A stretch of DNA of 32,678 nt from an uncultured Lachnospiraceae bacterium. GTDB lineage: Bacteria; Bacillota; Clostridia; Lachnospirales; Lachnospiraceae. A model generated the notes under the pieces. That model saw only the letters and a program-made list of their open reading frames with translations. It did not search any database and was not told where the DNA came from. The stretch is from NCBI GenBank assembly GCA_951800685.1, contig CATOJY010000040.1:1-32678 (forward strand), read 5' to 3'. This document shows positions 8,581-17,586 of the stretch, one piece after another. Made by a program: the position numbers and the translations under genes. Positions within the stretch are counted from its first letter, which is position 1. The number at the start of each line of letters is the position of its first letter.

Positions 8581-9003
8581 ATGGAACGGTTCATGAGCAG
8601 ATTCAAGAAAAATATACAGCGTACAGGTGAAGCGCTGGAGAGTGTGATGGCGGTCATCGTGCTGTTTGGCATCCTTCTGTCGATCTACAGTCTGCTGCAG
8701 GATTTCGAGATCTTTCACTCTCTTGCAGGTGATACGTCGGCATTTAAGCCTTTTCTGGAGGATATCTTTGTGATTGTTATCGGCATCGAGTTTTTGCAGA
8801 TGCTGTGCCGTCCTAATTCTGATAATGTTATGGAAGTATTGATTTTCCTTGTGGCAAGGCATATGATCCTGGGCGATACGACGCCGTTTGAGGATTTTAT
8901 TTCCGTGATTAGTGTAGGCATTCTGTGTGCATTGCGCAGATACCTGCATGTGACGAGGAAGAAGGAGGAAGCGGAACAGGAGGCTGAGGGAGACAATGCC
9001 TGA
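8581..9003 (+). CDS. PsiE-family small membrane protein
   Basis: A 140-residue integral membrane protein with four hydrophobic stretches at roughly 19-42, 58-79, 84-97 and 103-118, and a charged Lys/Glu-rich tail. The pattern, including FLEDIFVIVIGIEFLQML, VLIFLVARHMIL and the final arginine-rich RRYLHVTRK, matches the phosphate-starvation-inducible PsiE family, whose biochemical role is unknown. AGGAGGG precedes the ATG. It lies 143 bases after the beta-galactosidase, beyond a hairpin, and is convergent with the YesN gene, so it may be a separate unit rather than part of the sugar operon. Assignment rests on overall pattern; no catalytic residues are known. Confidence 0.72.
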   Translation: MERFMSRFKKNIQRTGEALESVMAVIVLFGILLSIYSLLQDFEIFHSLAGDTSAFKPFLEDIFVIVIGIEFLQMLCRPNSDNVMEVLIFLVARHMILGDTTPFEDFISVISVGILCALRRYLHVTRKKEEAEQEAEGDNA

Positions 9004-9083
9004 CGTCGGCTTCGTTGTGTTTTGTGATGCGTTAGGTCTGTACAGGCGATGGCGCGGCAGAGCAGAAACACGTGGCATCAGTA

Positions 9084-10646
9084 TCACATAGAGGTATTCG
9101 ACAAATAGAATTCCCGGTAATCCCGCGGTGTGAGATTGGTGCATTTTTTGAAAATGATGCTGAAATACTGAGGTTCGTTGAACCCCACGGAGTAAGCGAT
9201 ATCGGCGATCTTCCGCTTCGGGTTTTTCAGCAATTCGATCGCTTTTGAGATGCGTATTTCGTTTACGATATCCGTAAAACTCCTGCCAGTTTCATTTGTG
9301 ATCAGGGTGCTGAGATAGGAAGGAGACAGAAATACGGCTTTGGAAACGGCGCCTAAGGTGATGGCTTCCATGTAATGGTTTTGAATATAGTCTAAGATCT
9401 TATTCATCAGTTCCTGTTTATTGCTGGTCTTGATCGAGCGGTAATCATTCAGATCGATGATCAGATTCAGGTAAATATCTTTCAACATTTCCAGGGTATC
9501 ACACCGGATGACCTTTTGGAAATTCGCATATTTTTCAAAAAACAAAGCAGTCTGTTTATTTTCCTGTCCTACAATATTGCGAATACATAAGACAGCCAGC
9601 ATAATGAAAGAACTCTTTATCAGAACGACATTTCCATTCAGGGCGGAGACCCATTCGTAAAACAGGGAGGCGGCCTGCTGGTGAAGGTAAATTCCCTGAC
9701 AGCTGTTGATCAGGTTTTCTATTTTTTTCTGGTAAAGAAACAGAGCGTTATAATCGGTGTAAGGCAGATCCTGATCTGCGTTTTCAGTGAGGAAGACATG
9801 AATGCTCTGGTTTCCTGAGAAGAACTGTTTGCTGAGCGCACGCAAGCTTTCCATGTAGGCGTTGTGGAGGGATTCATAGCCGGAATGGAGAGTGCTTATG
9901 CCGATGGATATTGTAGTATGGAAGAACTGATAGATCCGGCCTTGAAGCTGCTTTAACGTTTTCTTCAATTCGTCCAGATGGCTGGAATCCCTGCCTAGCG
10001 TAATCAGGACATAATGCAGTGCATTTACCTTTACAGGGATAAACTGTGCAGATTGTATGGTTGATGCACAGAATAATGCCAGATTCTGGATGCGGAAGAT
10101 ATCCTGCTCCTGGTCGTTGTCGAATTGGAAGGTACACACCCTGTAGGACTGCAGGGAGTGGAGCAGGGATTGTACTCTGGGCGTGAAATCATTCTGGGAA
10201 TAGATATAGCCGTTGAGCAGGCTGCTCAAGATATGTTCCTGCTGATTCACATCCTGCTGCTGCTGTTCTTCCTGGAGAATCTTATCCACGCACTTTAAAA
10301 TAGCATTTTCCAATTCCATGAAATTGACCGGCTTTAATAGAAACAGGGCGGCGCCCAGGTTAAGGGCATCTTTGGCGTATTCGAAATTACGGTGCCCTGT
10401 CAGGACGATGAATTGGGTGTGGGGATATTTCTCCTTGATATACCGTAGAAATGTGATGCCGTCAATGCCGGGCATGACGATATCGGAGATGATAAGATCA
10501 GGGGGATTGGAAAGGCATAGTTCTAAAGCGTGAATGCCATCCTGGGCGAGCCCGCTGATTTCACAACCCATATTTTCCCAGGAAAATGCATTGGAAATGC
10601 CGTCCAGGATACCTTGTTCATCTTCTGCGATCAATATTTTTATCAT
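9084..10646 (-). CDS. yesN: YesN-type response regulator with AraC DNA-binding domain (locus 2)
   Basis: A response regulator of 520 residues. The receiver domain occupies about 1-120, with Glu8-Asp9, phosphoacceptor Asp55 in ISDIVMPG, Thr83 and Lys105. A poorly conserved middle region follows. The last 100 residues are an AraC double helix-turn-helix, ending in the family signature IADIAYSVGFNEPQYFSIIFKK. I chose the ATG at 10646 because GAGG lies six bases before it; an ATG four codons upstream has no ribosome site. It is encoded 46 bases after the yesM-type kinase on the same strand. In known systems of this kind the regulator activates the divergent sugar transport operon, which here starts at 12752. 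Confidence 0.92.
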   Translation of the reverse strand: MIKILIAEDEQGILDGISNAFSWENMGCEISGLAQDGIHALELCLSNPPDLIISDIVMPGIDGITFLRYIKEKYPHTQFIVLTGHRNFEYAKDALNLGAALFLLKPVNFMELENAILKCVDKILQEEQQQQDVNQQEHILSSLLNGYIYSQNDFTPRVQSLLHSLQSYRVCTFQFDNDQEQDIFRIQNLALFCASTIQSAQFIPVKVNALHYVLITLGRDSSHLDELKKTLKQLQGRIYQFFHTTISIGISTLHSGYESLHNAYMESLRALSKQFFSGNQSIHVFLTENADQDLPYTDYNALFLYQKKIENLINSCQGIYLHQQAASLFYEWVSALNGNVVLIKSSFIMLAVLCIRNIVGQENKQTALFFEKYANFQKVIRCDTLEMLKDIYLNLIIDLNDYRSIKTSNKQELMNKILDYIQNHYMEAITLGAVSKAVFLSPSYLSTLITNETGRSFTDIVNEIRISKAIELLKNPKRKIADIAYSVGFNEPQYFSIIFKKCTNLTPRDYREFYLSNTSM

Positions 10647-10692
10647 GGTTTTCCTCATTTCTGCGCTGTAGTCTGCGCGTTGTATTCCATTT

Positions 10693-12495
10693 CTATCTAT
10701 CTGTAATGTCTAAAGAGGCTGGCGCATAGGGGCGGTAGGGGATGCGGAGCGTTACCTGCGTTCCCCTGAGCAGCTGGCTTGTGATTTGAAACCCGTATTT
10801 TTCCCCATATAGGATCTGTAACCGCCGCTGGATGTTGGACAGAGCGATATGGTGACCTTTTTCTTCGCAGATTTTTTCTGCGGGCAGGGTATTGTTGGCC
10901 GTTTGAATGTCATGTAGTGTATCATATCCCATGCCTACGCCGTCGTCTTCGATGATACAGAAAAGATCCTCATTTTGTTTCTGGATCGTAATTGATACCG
11001 TACCAGGGGAGGGTTTCGGTTCCAGCCCGTGCCGGATCGAATTCTCAAGGAATGGCTGGATGATCAGTTTGGGAATCCGACAATCGAGGAGTTCATCGGG
11101 AATATGGATCAGGATGGATATTTTCCCATGGTATTTGCATTTTATAATAAACGAATACTGCTGGATATATTCGAGCTCGGTGCGGAGTGTGAAACTGTTC
11201 TCATCATCGGAATACAGATCTGTCTGCAGCATATAACTTAAACTGGAGATCATGTCACAGACAGGATATGCCTCGTATTCATGCGCTTTCCAGCTGATGA
11301 GCTGCAGCGTGTTGAAGAGAAAATGCGGATTCATCTGTGACTGTAGATTTTTGAGCTGTGCTTCTTTTTGGGCAAGCTGGGATTTGTATACGGTATTGAT
11401 GAGGGTATCCAGCCGTCTGATCATATGATTGAATCCGTGGTTAATGGCAGCAAATTCTTTCAGAATAGAATTCTCCGGAAGCGTAACATCAAAATTTTCC
11501 TGGGCGATCTGTTCCATTGCTTCTGTCAGAACGTAAACGGGTCTGGTCAGGTATTTGGAAAAGAAAATAGTTGCGGCTGCGGCAATGGCCAGTATCGCAA
11601 CGGCCAGAGCATTGAACAGGTACAGGATGTGACGGAAGTCTGAGAGGAGCAGTTTTTCATCCAGCCGTATGATGGTGATCCAGTCGTCATAAGGAACAGC
11701 CGGGATCGTGCTGCGAATATAGGCATAGCTGTATAATTTTCCATCGATCGAGTAAGAACCGGAACTTTCGCCGAGCTGGGAACTATCCGCATATTCTGTG
11801 CCGGAGAGAGATACATCTGTTGAGCAGATAATCTGTTTGTGTGAATCAAGGATATACATGCAGTCTGCGTCAACGATACTCAAATTCTGGAATTTATCAA
11901 GCAGAAAATCATGGGACAGGCGGATCACAAGTATGCCCTGCAGGGAGTAATCTTCATAATCGTAGATACAGCGGGTAAGTTCCAGACATTGTGCTTCTTT
12001 ATGATAGGGGAGCCAGTTTAAGTTTGTCGGATAGATTAGTGCATGTTCATAGTAATCGCTGTGTTCGATTTGGCTGATTTCGGTGGTTTTGTATCCATAT
12101 TGGAGACTTCCCTGTTTATACAGGGGATAAATATCGAGGCATTCCAGATAATAGGCATCAAGGCTTTGTACATTGAAGTATTCCTCGATAAGATTCTGGT
12201 ATTCGTACTGGAAGCTCTCCACAGTCTGGTCTGAAGACAGAAAACTGCGGAGTCTGGGGTGGTCGATCACTTCCTTGATTTTCTCTTCAAACTGAAGCAG
12301 GGATTGTGCGATGCCGAGATTGGTTTGTCTGATGATATTCTGGTTGTAGTTTTCTGCCTGCGACCGGAACAGATGAGAGTATATGCCGGATGGCAGACAG
12401 AATAGGAGGATGGCGATGAAGAGCACGACGATCGTGCAGGGAACAAAAATTGCATTTCTAAAATTCAGCGTCCAGTTTATCTTTCCAGTAGTCAT
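10693..12495 (-). CDS. yesM: YesM-type sensor histidine kinase (locus 2)
   Basis: A membrane sensor kinase of 600 residues. A membrane segment at about 16-36 and another at 290-313 flank a roughly 250-residue extracellular sensor region of the Cache kind. A HAMP linker follows (about 314-368), then the His_kinase box with phosphoacceptor His391 in MNPHFLFNTL, and a C-terminal ATPase with the N-box PFLENSIRHG and the DDGVGMG motif. These are the hallmarks of the YesM/LytS-related kinases that sense sugars at the cell surface in Firmicutes. A near-consensus promoter lies 53-81 bases upstream. The ribosome site before ATG 12495 is weak. It likely phosphorylates the YesN-type regulator encoded next to it. 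Confidence 0.92.
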   Translation of the reverse strand: MTTGKINWTLNFRNAIFVPCTIVVLFIAILLFCLPSGIYSHLFRSQAENYNQNIIRQTNLGIAQSLLQFEEKIKEVIDHPRLRSFLSSDQTVESFQYEYQNLIEEYFNVQSLDAYYLECLDIYPLYKQGSLQYGYKTTEISQIEHSDYYEHALIYPTNLNWLPYHKEAQCLELTRCIYDYEDYSLQGILVIRLSHDFLLDKFQNLSIVDADCMYILDSHKQIICSTDVSLSGTEYADSSQLGESSGSYSIDGKLYSYAYIRSTIPAVPYDDWITIIRLDEKLLLSDFRHILYLFNALAVAILAIAAAATIFFSKYLTRPVYVLTEAMEQIAQENFDVTLPENSILKEFAAINHGFNHMIRRLDTLINTVYKSQLAQKEAQLKNLQSQMNPHFLFNTLQLISWKAHEYEAYPVCDMISSLSYMLQTDLYSDDENSFTLRTELEYIQQYSFIIKCKYHGKISILIHIPDELLDCRIPKLIIQPFLENSIRHGLEPKPSPGTVSITIQKQNEDLFCIIEDDGVGMGYDTLHDIQTANNTLPAEKICEEKGHHIALSNIQRRLQILYGEKYGFQITSQLLRGTQVTLRIPYRPYAPASLDITDR

Positions 12496-12547
12496 AAGGG
12501 AACCATGCCTTTCTTTCTAACCGTGTATCATATGCAGATTATGATTT

Positions 12548-12576
12548 ATTATAATGAACCAACGGTCATGTTTCAA
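12548..12576 (-). promoter_or_regulatory. Sigma-A promoter for yesM-yesN
   Basis: Read on the minus strand, TTGAAA (12576-12571) and TATAAT (12553-12548) are separated by exactly 17 bases: a near-perfect housekeeping promoter. Transcription would start near 12541, about 46 bases before the kinase ATG. Confidence 0.75.
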
Positions 12577-12689
12577 CAATATTAACAAAAAATGGAGAAA
12601 AAACGACTATCAAATAATGGAAGGTGTATAAAATTATTGGATTTTGTTCCATAAGAAAATTTTATAAGTAAGGAAAGGAAAATATTCAA

Positions 12690-12718
12690 TTTTAATTCCT
12701 GCAACAGAAAAATATAAT
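12690..12718 (+). promoter_or_regulatory. Candidate activator-dependent promoter for locus 2 transport operon
   Basis: A perfect TATAAT at 12713-12718 is preceded at 17 bases by the poor -35 box TTTTAA (12690-12695). The start point would be near 12725, giving a leader of under 30 bases to ATG 12752. A good -10 with a weak -35 is what one expects of a promoter that needs an activator such as the divergent YesN. The A/T-rich stretch 12610-12690 holds the repeated word ATAAG (12651 and 12664) but no convincing operator. The whole 256-bp region 12496-12751 contains no other gene. Confidence 0.45.
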
Positions 12719-12751
12719 GAATGCACAGAAAAATAAATGGAGGGATACAAA

Positions 12752-14164
12752 ATGAAAAAAAGAACGACACGTTTTCTGGCACTATGGATGGCAGCAGCGA
12801 TGACTTTTCCATTGGCAGCTTGCGGGAATGCAGATTCTGCGAAGATGGATGCAGTGACAGAAGAGAGCACAGAAAGCACAGTGTCCGAAATGGACAAGCA
12901 GGACGGAGCATCAGAGAAAAACAGTGAAACAGATACCGGAGAGGGAAAGACGATCACGATCGCCTGGACCAATATCATGGACAGCCAGCAGCAAATTTGG
13001 GAAAAATATATTTTTGCCCCTTTTCGGGAGAAGCATCCAGAAGTGGAGATTGATTTCCAGTGTCTGCCGGATCTGCAGAACACGGTACGCGTACAGGTAG
13101 CGGCAGGAGCCGGACCGGACATGTTCTATATGGACAGCGTTGACATTCCTGATTATGCATCCACAGAGCGGATCCTGAATCTGGAAGAGTACAGGAAGCA
13201 GTATAGTTTGGATGACCAGATGTTTGACTGGGCGATCCGCTCCTGTCTTTATCAGGAACAGATGTATGCACTGCCTGCTTCTGTGGAAGCCACAGCAATG
13301 ACATATAACAAGGACTTGTTAGACCAGATTGGGAAAGAGGTGCCGACGACCAGAGAAGAATTTGTGGATGTGTGTGATGCTGCACTGGAAGCTGGATTGA
13401 TTCCGATCGCGTTTGGTTATTCCGGCCAGACGCTCTTAATAACATGGCCATACGAGCATTATCTTACCTGTTATGCTGGAGGGGAGAAGACGGCACAATT
13501 ATTACGGGGAGAGATTGGATTTGATGATCCTGATATCCGGGGAGCGTTTGAGCTGTTGAAGGCAGACTGGGATGCAGGTTATGTAAATGATAAGAAGAGC
13601 GGCGCCATCACCAACGATGAAGCGAGATCGCTGTTCGCAAATCAAAAGGCAGTTTTCAATTATGAAGGACCGTGGCTGATTCTGGCAGACGGTGCGGCAA
13701 AGAACTGGGATTTTGAGTGGGGACAGTGTGCATGGCCGTCCATGAAGGACGGGGTACCTGCCGGTTCTGCCATTACACTTGGGGAGGCAATCGGTATTAC
13801 GGCAAACTCGGAAGTCGCCGACTTATGTGTGGAAATGATGATGGATTTTTACAGCAATAAAGAGAGAGTGGGCCAGGCGGTGGCAGAAGGCTTTTCGACA
13901 CCGGCGGTTGCAATTGGAGAAGAAGATTATCCGGCTGACATGGATGAAAATATCCGCAAGACACTGGATGCGCAGAGCGCTAATATGGAATTAGAATCTG
14001 TCGGCTATGCACCTTGGGGCTTTTTCCCTGCAAAAACGACCACATTTTTAGATGATAATCTGGATAAGGTTTTCTATGACAAGATGGATATGGATACTTT
14101 TATTGAGAAAGCAAACGAAACGATTGCGCAGGATTTTGAAGACGGTTATACATTTGCCGGATAG
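12752..14164 (+). CDS. ABC sugar importer, substrate-binding lipoprotein (locus 2)
   Basis: A lipid-anchored family 1 solute-binding protein of 470 residues. The signal peptide ends in FPLAAC with lipidated Cys24. An acidic, Ser/Thr/Glu-rich spacer follows to about residue 65, then the two-lobed binding domain with NKDLLDQIGKEVPTTREEF, the usual family block, near 186-204. ATG 12752 is preceded by GGAGGG at 12739-12744; an ATG at 12737 overlaps that ribosome site and is unlikely. The protein shares architecture with the locus 1 binding protein but little sequence, so the ligands probably differ. An 11-bp hairpin lies between this gene and the permease genes, consistent with higher expression of the binding protein. 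The ligand is unknown. Confidence 0.92.
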   Translation: MKKRTTRFLALWMAAAMTFPLAACGNADSAKMDAVTEESTESTVSEMDKQDGASEKNSETDTGEGKTITIAWTNIMDSQQQIWEKYIFAPFREKHPEVEIDFQCLPDLQNTVRVQVAAGAGPDMFYMDSVDIPDYASTERILNLEEYRKQYSLDDQMFDWAIRSCLYQEQMYALPASVEATAMTYNKDLLDQIGKEVPTTREEFVDVCDAALEAGLIPIAFGYSGQTLLITWPYEHYLTCYAGGEKTAQLLRGEIGFDDPDIRGAFELLKADWDAGYVNDKKSGAITNDEARSLFANQKAVFNYEGPWLILADGAAKNWDFEWGQCAWPSMKDGVPAGSAITLGEAIGITANSEVADLCVEMMMDFYSNKERVGQAVAEGFSTPAVAIGEEDYPADMDENIRKTLDAQSANMELESVGYAPWGFFPAKTTTFLDDNLDKVFYDKMDMDTFIEKANETIAQDFEDGYTFAG

Positions 14165-14188
14165 AAGCGGTTATTTGTAAGAAGAGGG

Positions 14189-14217
14189 ATAGGCACTGCA
14201 AAAGAAGCGGTGCCTAT
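14189..14217 (+). promoter_or_regulatory. Intercistronic hairpin between binding protein and permease genes
   Basis: Arms ATAGGCACTGC (14189-14199) and GCGGTGCCTAT (14207-14217) pair over 11 bp with one G-U pair and a 7-nt loop. It starts 24 bases after the binding-protein stop. No T-run follows. Hairpins at this point in sugar ABC operons are known to stabilise the upstream message or partly end transcription, raising binding protein above permease. The 3' arm ends six bases before the permease ribosome site. Confidence 0.75.
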
Positions 14218-14236
14218 TGATAAAGGAGAGGTGGAC

Positions 14237-15118
14237 ATGAGATATAGTACAAAAAGGAAGATCAAGGGTACCTGCTTTATACTGCCGGCCTTTTTACTGC
14301 ATCTGATCGTGATTGTGATTCCGGCACTGTCTATGATCTATTATGCCTTTACGAAATGGAATGGGCTGAATGCGCCTGAGTTCATAGGATTGGACAATTT
14401 CAGAAGGATGCTGCAGGATTATGATTTTCTGTTTGCTCTAAAGAACAACCTGATCTGGATGACGATCTTTCTGGTCGTACCTTTTATCATGGGACTTGGA
14501 ATGGCGATGATTTTTACGAAAATCGGAAAGGTACAGATGATTTTCCGTACTTTATGTTTTCTGCCCTATGTGGTCAGCGCAACGGTGTCGGGTAAGATCT
14601 TTTCCATCTTCTACAGCCCGTATTCCGGTATAGGTACTTTTTTTGAAAAGATAGGGATTTCTGCGCTGGCGGATTTTGCGCCTCTTGGGAATGAGAAACA
14701 GGCGCTTTATGCGGCAGCTTTTGTGGATAACTGGCATTGGTGGGGGTTTGTCCTTGTCCTGATGATGTCGGCGCTCCATCAGGTAGATGTTTCTCTTTAT
14801 GAGGCGGCGAAGACAGAAGGCGCTGGCGGCTGGCAGATGTTGGTGCATGTGACGATTCCACAGATCAGGCCTACGATCATAGCTTATTTCGTATTTGTAA
14901 TCATAGCCGCCTTTACAACCTTTGACTATGTATGGATTATGACACAGGGAGGACCGGCAGGTTCTACGGAAGTGTTTGCTACCAGGATTTATAAAACAAC
15001 CTTCATTAACTATGATGCGGGATACGGGGCGGCTATGAGTCTGAGCGTGTGTCTGTTGGCGCTCACCGTATATTTTATCCTGCGGATGATCCAGAGAAAG
15101 GGGGACAGGATAGAATGA
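14237..15118 (+). CDS. ABC sugar importer permease, MalF/UgpA type (locus 2)
   Basis: A permease of 293 residues with six predicted membrane segments. The ATPase-docking EAA loop reads EAAKTEGAGGWQMLVHVTIP in the C-terminal third. ATG 14237 follows AAAGGAGAGG with suitable spacing; a start nine codons upstream would lie within the hairpin and lacks a ribosome site. The last codons overlap the next permease gene by four bases (ATGA), a sign of coupled translation and equal subunit amounts. Confidence 0.92.
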   Translation: MRYSTKRKIKGTCFILPAFLLHLIVIVIPALSMIYYAFTKWNGLNAPEFIGLDNFRRMLQDYDFLFALKNNLIWMTIFLVVPFIMGLGMAMIFTKIGKVQMIFRTLCFLPYVVSATVSGKIFSIFYSPYSGIGTFFEKIGISALADFAPLGNEKQALYAAAFVDNWHWWGFVLVLMMSALHQVDVSLYEAAKTEGAGGWQMLVHVTIPQIRPTIIAYFVFVIIAAFTTFDYVWIMTQGGPAGSTEVFATRIYKTTFINYDAGYGAAMSLSVCLLALTVYFILRMIQRKGDRIE

Positions 15119-15951
15119 CACGGGAGAGAAGAAAGCGCCTGGGTATCTGGGTGAGGATCATGATAGCAGCAGTTGTCACAGTGCTCCAAGTGATTCCACT
15201 TGCAGTGGTCGTGGTCAATTCCTTAAGAGGGAATGAGGAGATCTCAAAAATCATGATCGGGCTTCCTGAGAAGCTGCATTTTACAAATTACCTTACCGCA
15301 TGGGAAAGAGGCGGGTATGCCCATGCCTATGCCAGCAGTCTGATCATCGGGCTTGGGACTTCGGTTTCGGTTGCAGTGCTGGTTGGTTTTGCAGTATACG
15401 GTCTGTTGAAGACAGAATGTTATGGGAAGAATTTCTTTTATACCTATTTTGTCGCAGGTTTGGCAGTTCCAACGTTTGCGGTGATCGTTCCTTTGTTTTT
15501 CTTCTTTTATAAGATGAATCTGATCAATACGCATCTTGGAATGATCCTGATCTATATTGGGACAAATATTTCCTTTAATTTTATGTTTATGTATGCCTTT
15601 TTCGAGGGAATGCCCAAAGAATTGGATGAGGCGGCCAGAATTGATGGCGCTTCTGAAATACAGAATATGATACATATTGTAATTCCCCTGGCGAAGCCGA
15701 TTATTACCAGCGTTATGCTGATTGTGTTTGTAAATACGTGGAATGAGTTTCTGTTTTCGAATACGTTTTTACAGAAGGAAGAGGTGCGGACGGTTTCTTT
15801 AAGATTTTTTAGTTTTGTAGGGAAGAGTGGAGCAGATTATGGTTATGTCTATGCGGCTGCAGTTATCTCAATTCTTCCGATCGTGCTGCTCTATTTCCTG
15901 ATGCAGGATTTGTTCGTGGAGGGAATGACTTCTGGCAGCGTGAAGGGATAG
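15115..15951 (+). CDS. ABC sugar importer permease, MalG/UgpE type (locus 2)
   Basis: The partner permease, 278 residues, six predicted membrane segments, EAA loop EAARIDGASEIQNMIHIVIP around residues 172-191, and the family-typical C-terminus GMTSGSVKG. It starts at the ATG within the ATGA overlap with the previous gene, with AAGGGGG upstream; a start 22 codons earlier would overlap further without a ribosome site. The next gene begins 12 bases after its stop, so the enzymes downstream are in the same operon. As in locus 1, no ATPase gene is present. Confidence 0.92.
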   Translation: MTRERRKRLGIWVRIMIAAVVTVLQVIPLAVVVVNSLRGNEEISKIMIGLPEKLHFTNYLTAWERGGYAHAYASSLIIGLGTSVSVAVLVGFAVYGLLKTECYGKNFFYTYFVAGLAVPTFAVIVPLFFFFYKMNLINTHLGMILIYIGTNISFNFMFMYAFFEGMPKELDEAARIDGASEIQNMIHIVIPLAKPIITSVMLIVFVNTWNEFLFSNTFLQKEEVRTVSLRFFSFVGKSGADYGYVYAAAVISILPIVLLYFLMQDLFVEGMTSGSVKG

Positions 15952-15963
15952 AAAGGACGGAAG

Positions 15964-17586
15964 ATGAAGAAAGAAGAATTTCCAAAATATGTTGCGGTGA
16001 ATGATACGAATCTGCTGCTTGCGATCTGTGAAGGGATGCGTCCTATGACGGAATGGTATGACAGGAAGCATCATGATCTGCCTTACTTCTGGAACTATAT
16101 TACGGGTTCTAAGTATGGGAACAGCCACCATCCCAGTTACAGTTGTGTCCATACGGTGGGTAGATGGATGGATGCCCTGGTCAATGCGGAGGACGTTACG
16201 GCAGAAGAAGTACCGGAAGAAATTTATGAAAAGCTTTCCTATTGGGTATATGCTGTTTTTGAAAACGAGACGGGAATGATGGGAAATCTTGATCTGGAGA
16301 CTTTCCAGTGGGAAAAGGTATGTGATCTGCATAATCTGCGGGAAGCAATGTATGGGTTTGCCGCGTTGCTGAAAAGGAACCCGGATGATGCAAGAGCCAA
16401 GCGGGGTGCAGAGCATTTGATCGATATGGTGGACCGGTATACGGACTTTGAGACTGGGGAATGGAAGAATGTACTTTATGAAAAGGAACGCGGGGGAACG
16501 GTGGAATGTGGTGCCAGCAGTGAAGAGGAAATTTACCGGTTCTCTTCCACTTTGGGGAGATATATTGGCGGGCTTGTAAGGCTGTATCAGGTATTTCCTT
16601 TGGGAAAGGCGTTGGATCAGGCCATCCGGCTTACGCAGACGGCTTTCCGGACTGTATTTGGAGAGGATGGCAGTTTCTCGGCAGAGAAATTTGCGCGACA
16701 TTTCCATTCCACCAGTTCTATGGTTTCGGGGATTGCCATGCTGGGGACATTGACCGGGGATCATGCCATTCTGGAGAGAGTACGGCGGTTCATGGAGAAC
16801 GGTTATTATGAAATGGCGCTCGACTTCGGTTGGTGTCTGGAAAATGACAGAAGAGAAGATAATATGGTGGGGGAGATTAACAATACAGGCGATTTCCTGG
16901 AAGCATGTCTCTGCCTTGGGGAAGCCGGGTATGGGGAGTATTATGACAGAGCGGACAAAATGATACGGTGTCATATCCTTCCGGCGCAGCTTCTGGACGT
17001 CAGTTTTCTATCGGATGAAGCAGGCGGAGATGATGCTGTTGACAGAATGGCTTCCAGAATGAAAGGGGCTTTCGGGTTTCCCTGTCCCTATGGGCATGAA
17101 TATGAACCGGGAAGCGATATTTCCTTTAATTGGGATATTGTGGGCGGCGGTGTCAGCAGTCTGTGCTGGGCGTATAGACATATCGTATCGGAGGTTAATG
17201 GGATTTTGAGCATAAATATGCTATTTCATTATGAAGATGAAAAGATCTGTTACAGAAATCCCTATCAGAATGGTGTCATGGAACTTCTTATGAAAGAAGA
17301 TAGGAATGTCAGGATACGGCTGCCGCTGTCTGTGAAATGGGCGCTGTTGGAGAACGAATTGGACCAGCAGGAAATATCCTTTACCAGGCATGGGAACTGG
17401 CTGTATCTATACAGATTGTATGGAAGAGGAAACTGTAGAATTCCCGTAAGTTTTACAAGCGAAAGGAAGGAATATAGATTCCGGCAGAACAGATTTGTGG
17501 TGGAATTTTGTGGAAACAGGATTACAGGTATGAGTTCTAGAGGAAAAAGATTATGTTATTTTAAGGAGATAGAGGAAAATGATTGA
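15964..17586 (+). CDS. Unrecognised glycan-enzyme-like protein, probable (alpha/alpha) barrel plus beta domain
   Basis: A 540-residue protein without signal peptide, so cytoplasmic. I do not recognise a named family with certainty. Residues about 1-420 are helix-rich with repeated aromatic/acidic patches, for example HHDLPYFWNYITG, SYSCVHTVGRWMDAL and INNTGDFLEACLCLGEAGYGEYYDRADKM, which recall (alpha/alpha) toroid sugar enzymes. Residues about 420-540 are beta-rich with VRIRLPLSVKWALLEN, similar in outline to the sandwich domain after the barrel in GH127-type enzymes, but the Cys-Cys metal motif of that family is absent. It sits between the importer and the ADP-ribosylglycohydrolase-like gene, overlapping the latter by eight bases. 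A hydrolase or lyase acting on the imported sugar is a reasonable guess, not shown. Confidence 0.6.
   Translation: MKKEEFPKYVAVNDTNLLLAICEGMRPMTEWYDRKHHDLPYFWNYITGSKYGNSHHPSYSCVHTVGRWMDALVNAEDVTAEEVPEEIYEKLSYWVYAVFENETGMMGNLDLETFQWEKVCDLHNLREAMYGFAALLKRNPDDARAKRGAEHLIDMVDRYTDFETGEWKNVLYEKERGGTVECGASSEEEIYRFSSTLGRYIGGLVRLYQVFPLGKALDQAIRLTQTAFRTVFGEDGSFSAEKFARHFHSTSSMVSGIAMLGTLTGDHAILERVRRFMENGYYEMALDFGWCLENDRREDNMVGEINNTGDFLEACLCLGEAGYGEYYDRADKMIRCHILPAQLLDVSFLSDEAGGDDAVDRMASRMKGAFGFPCPYGHEYEPGSDISFNWDIVGGGVSSLCWAYRHIVSEVNGILSINMLFHYEDEKICYRNPYQNGVMELLMKEDRNVRIRLPLSVKWALLENELDQQEISFTRHGNWLYLYRLYGRGNCRIPVSFTSERKEYRFRQNRFVVEFCGNRITGMSSRGKRLCYFKEIEEND

Noticed and set aside
8542..9144. Long minus-strand open frame opposite the PsiE-like gene
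   Set aside because: It lies antisense to a gene with a good ribosome site and membrane-protein pattern, has no ribosome site and codes an implausible Cys/His-rich sequence.
15868..16974. 368-codon minus-strand open frame opposite the toroid protein gene
   Set aside because: It is a shadow of the plus-strand reading frame: no ribosome site, no recognisable domain, and the plus-strand gene is in an operon with overlapping ends.
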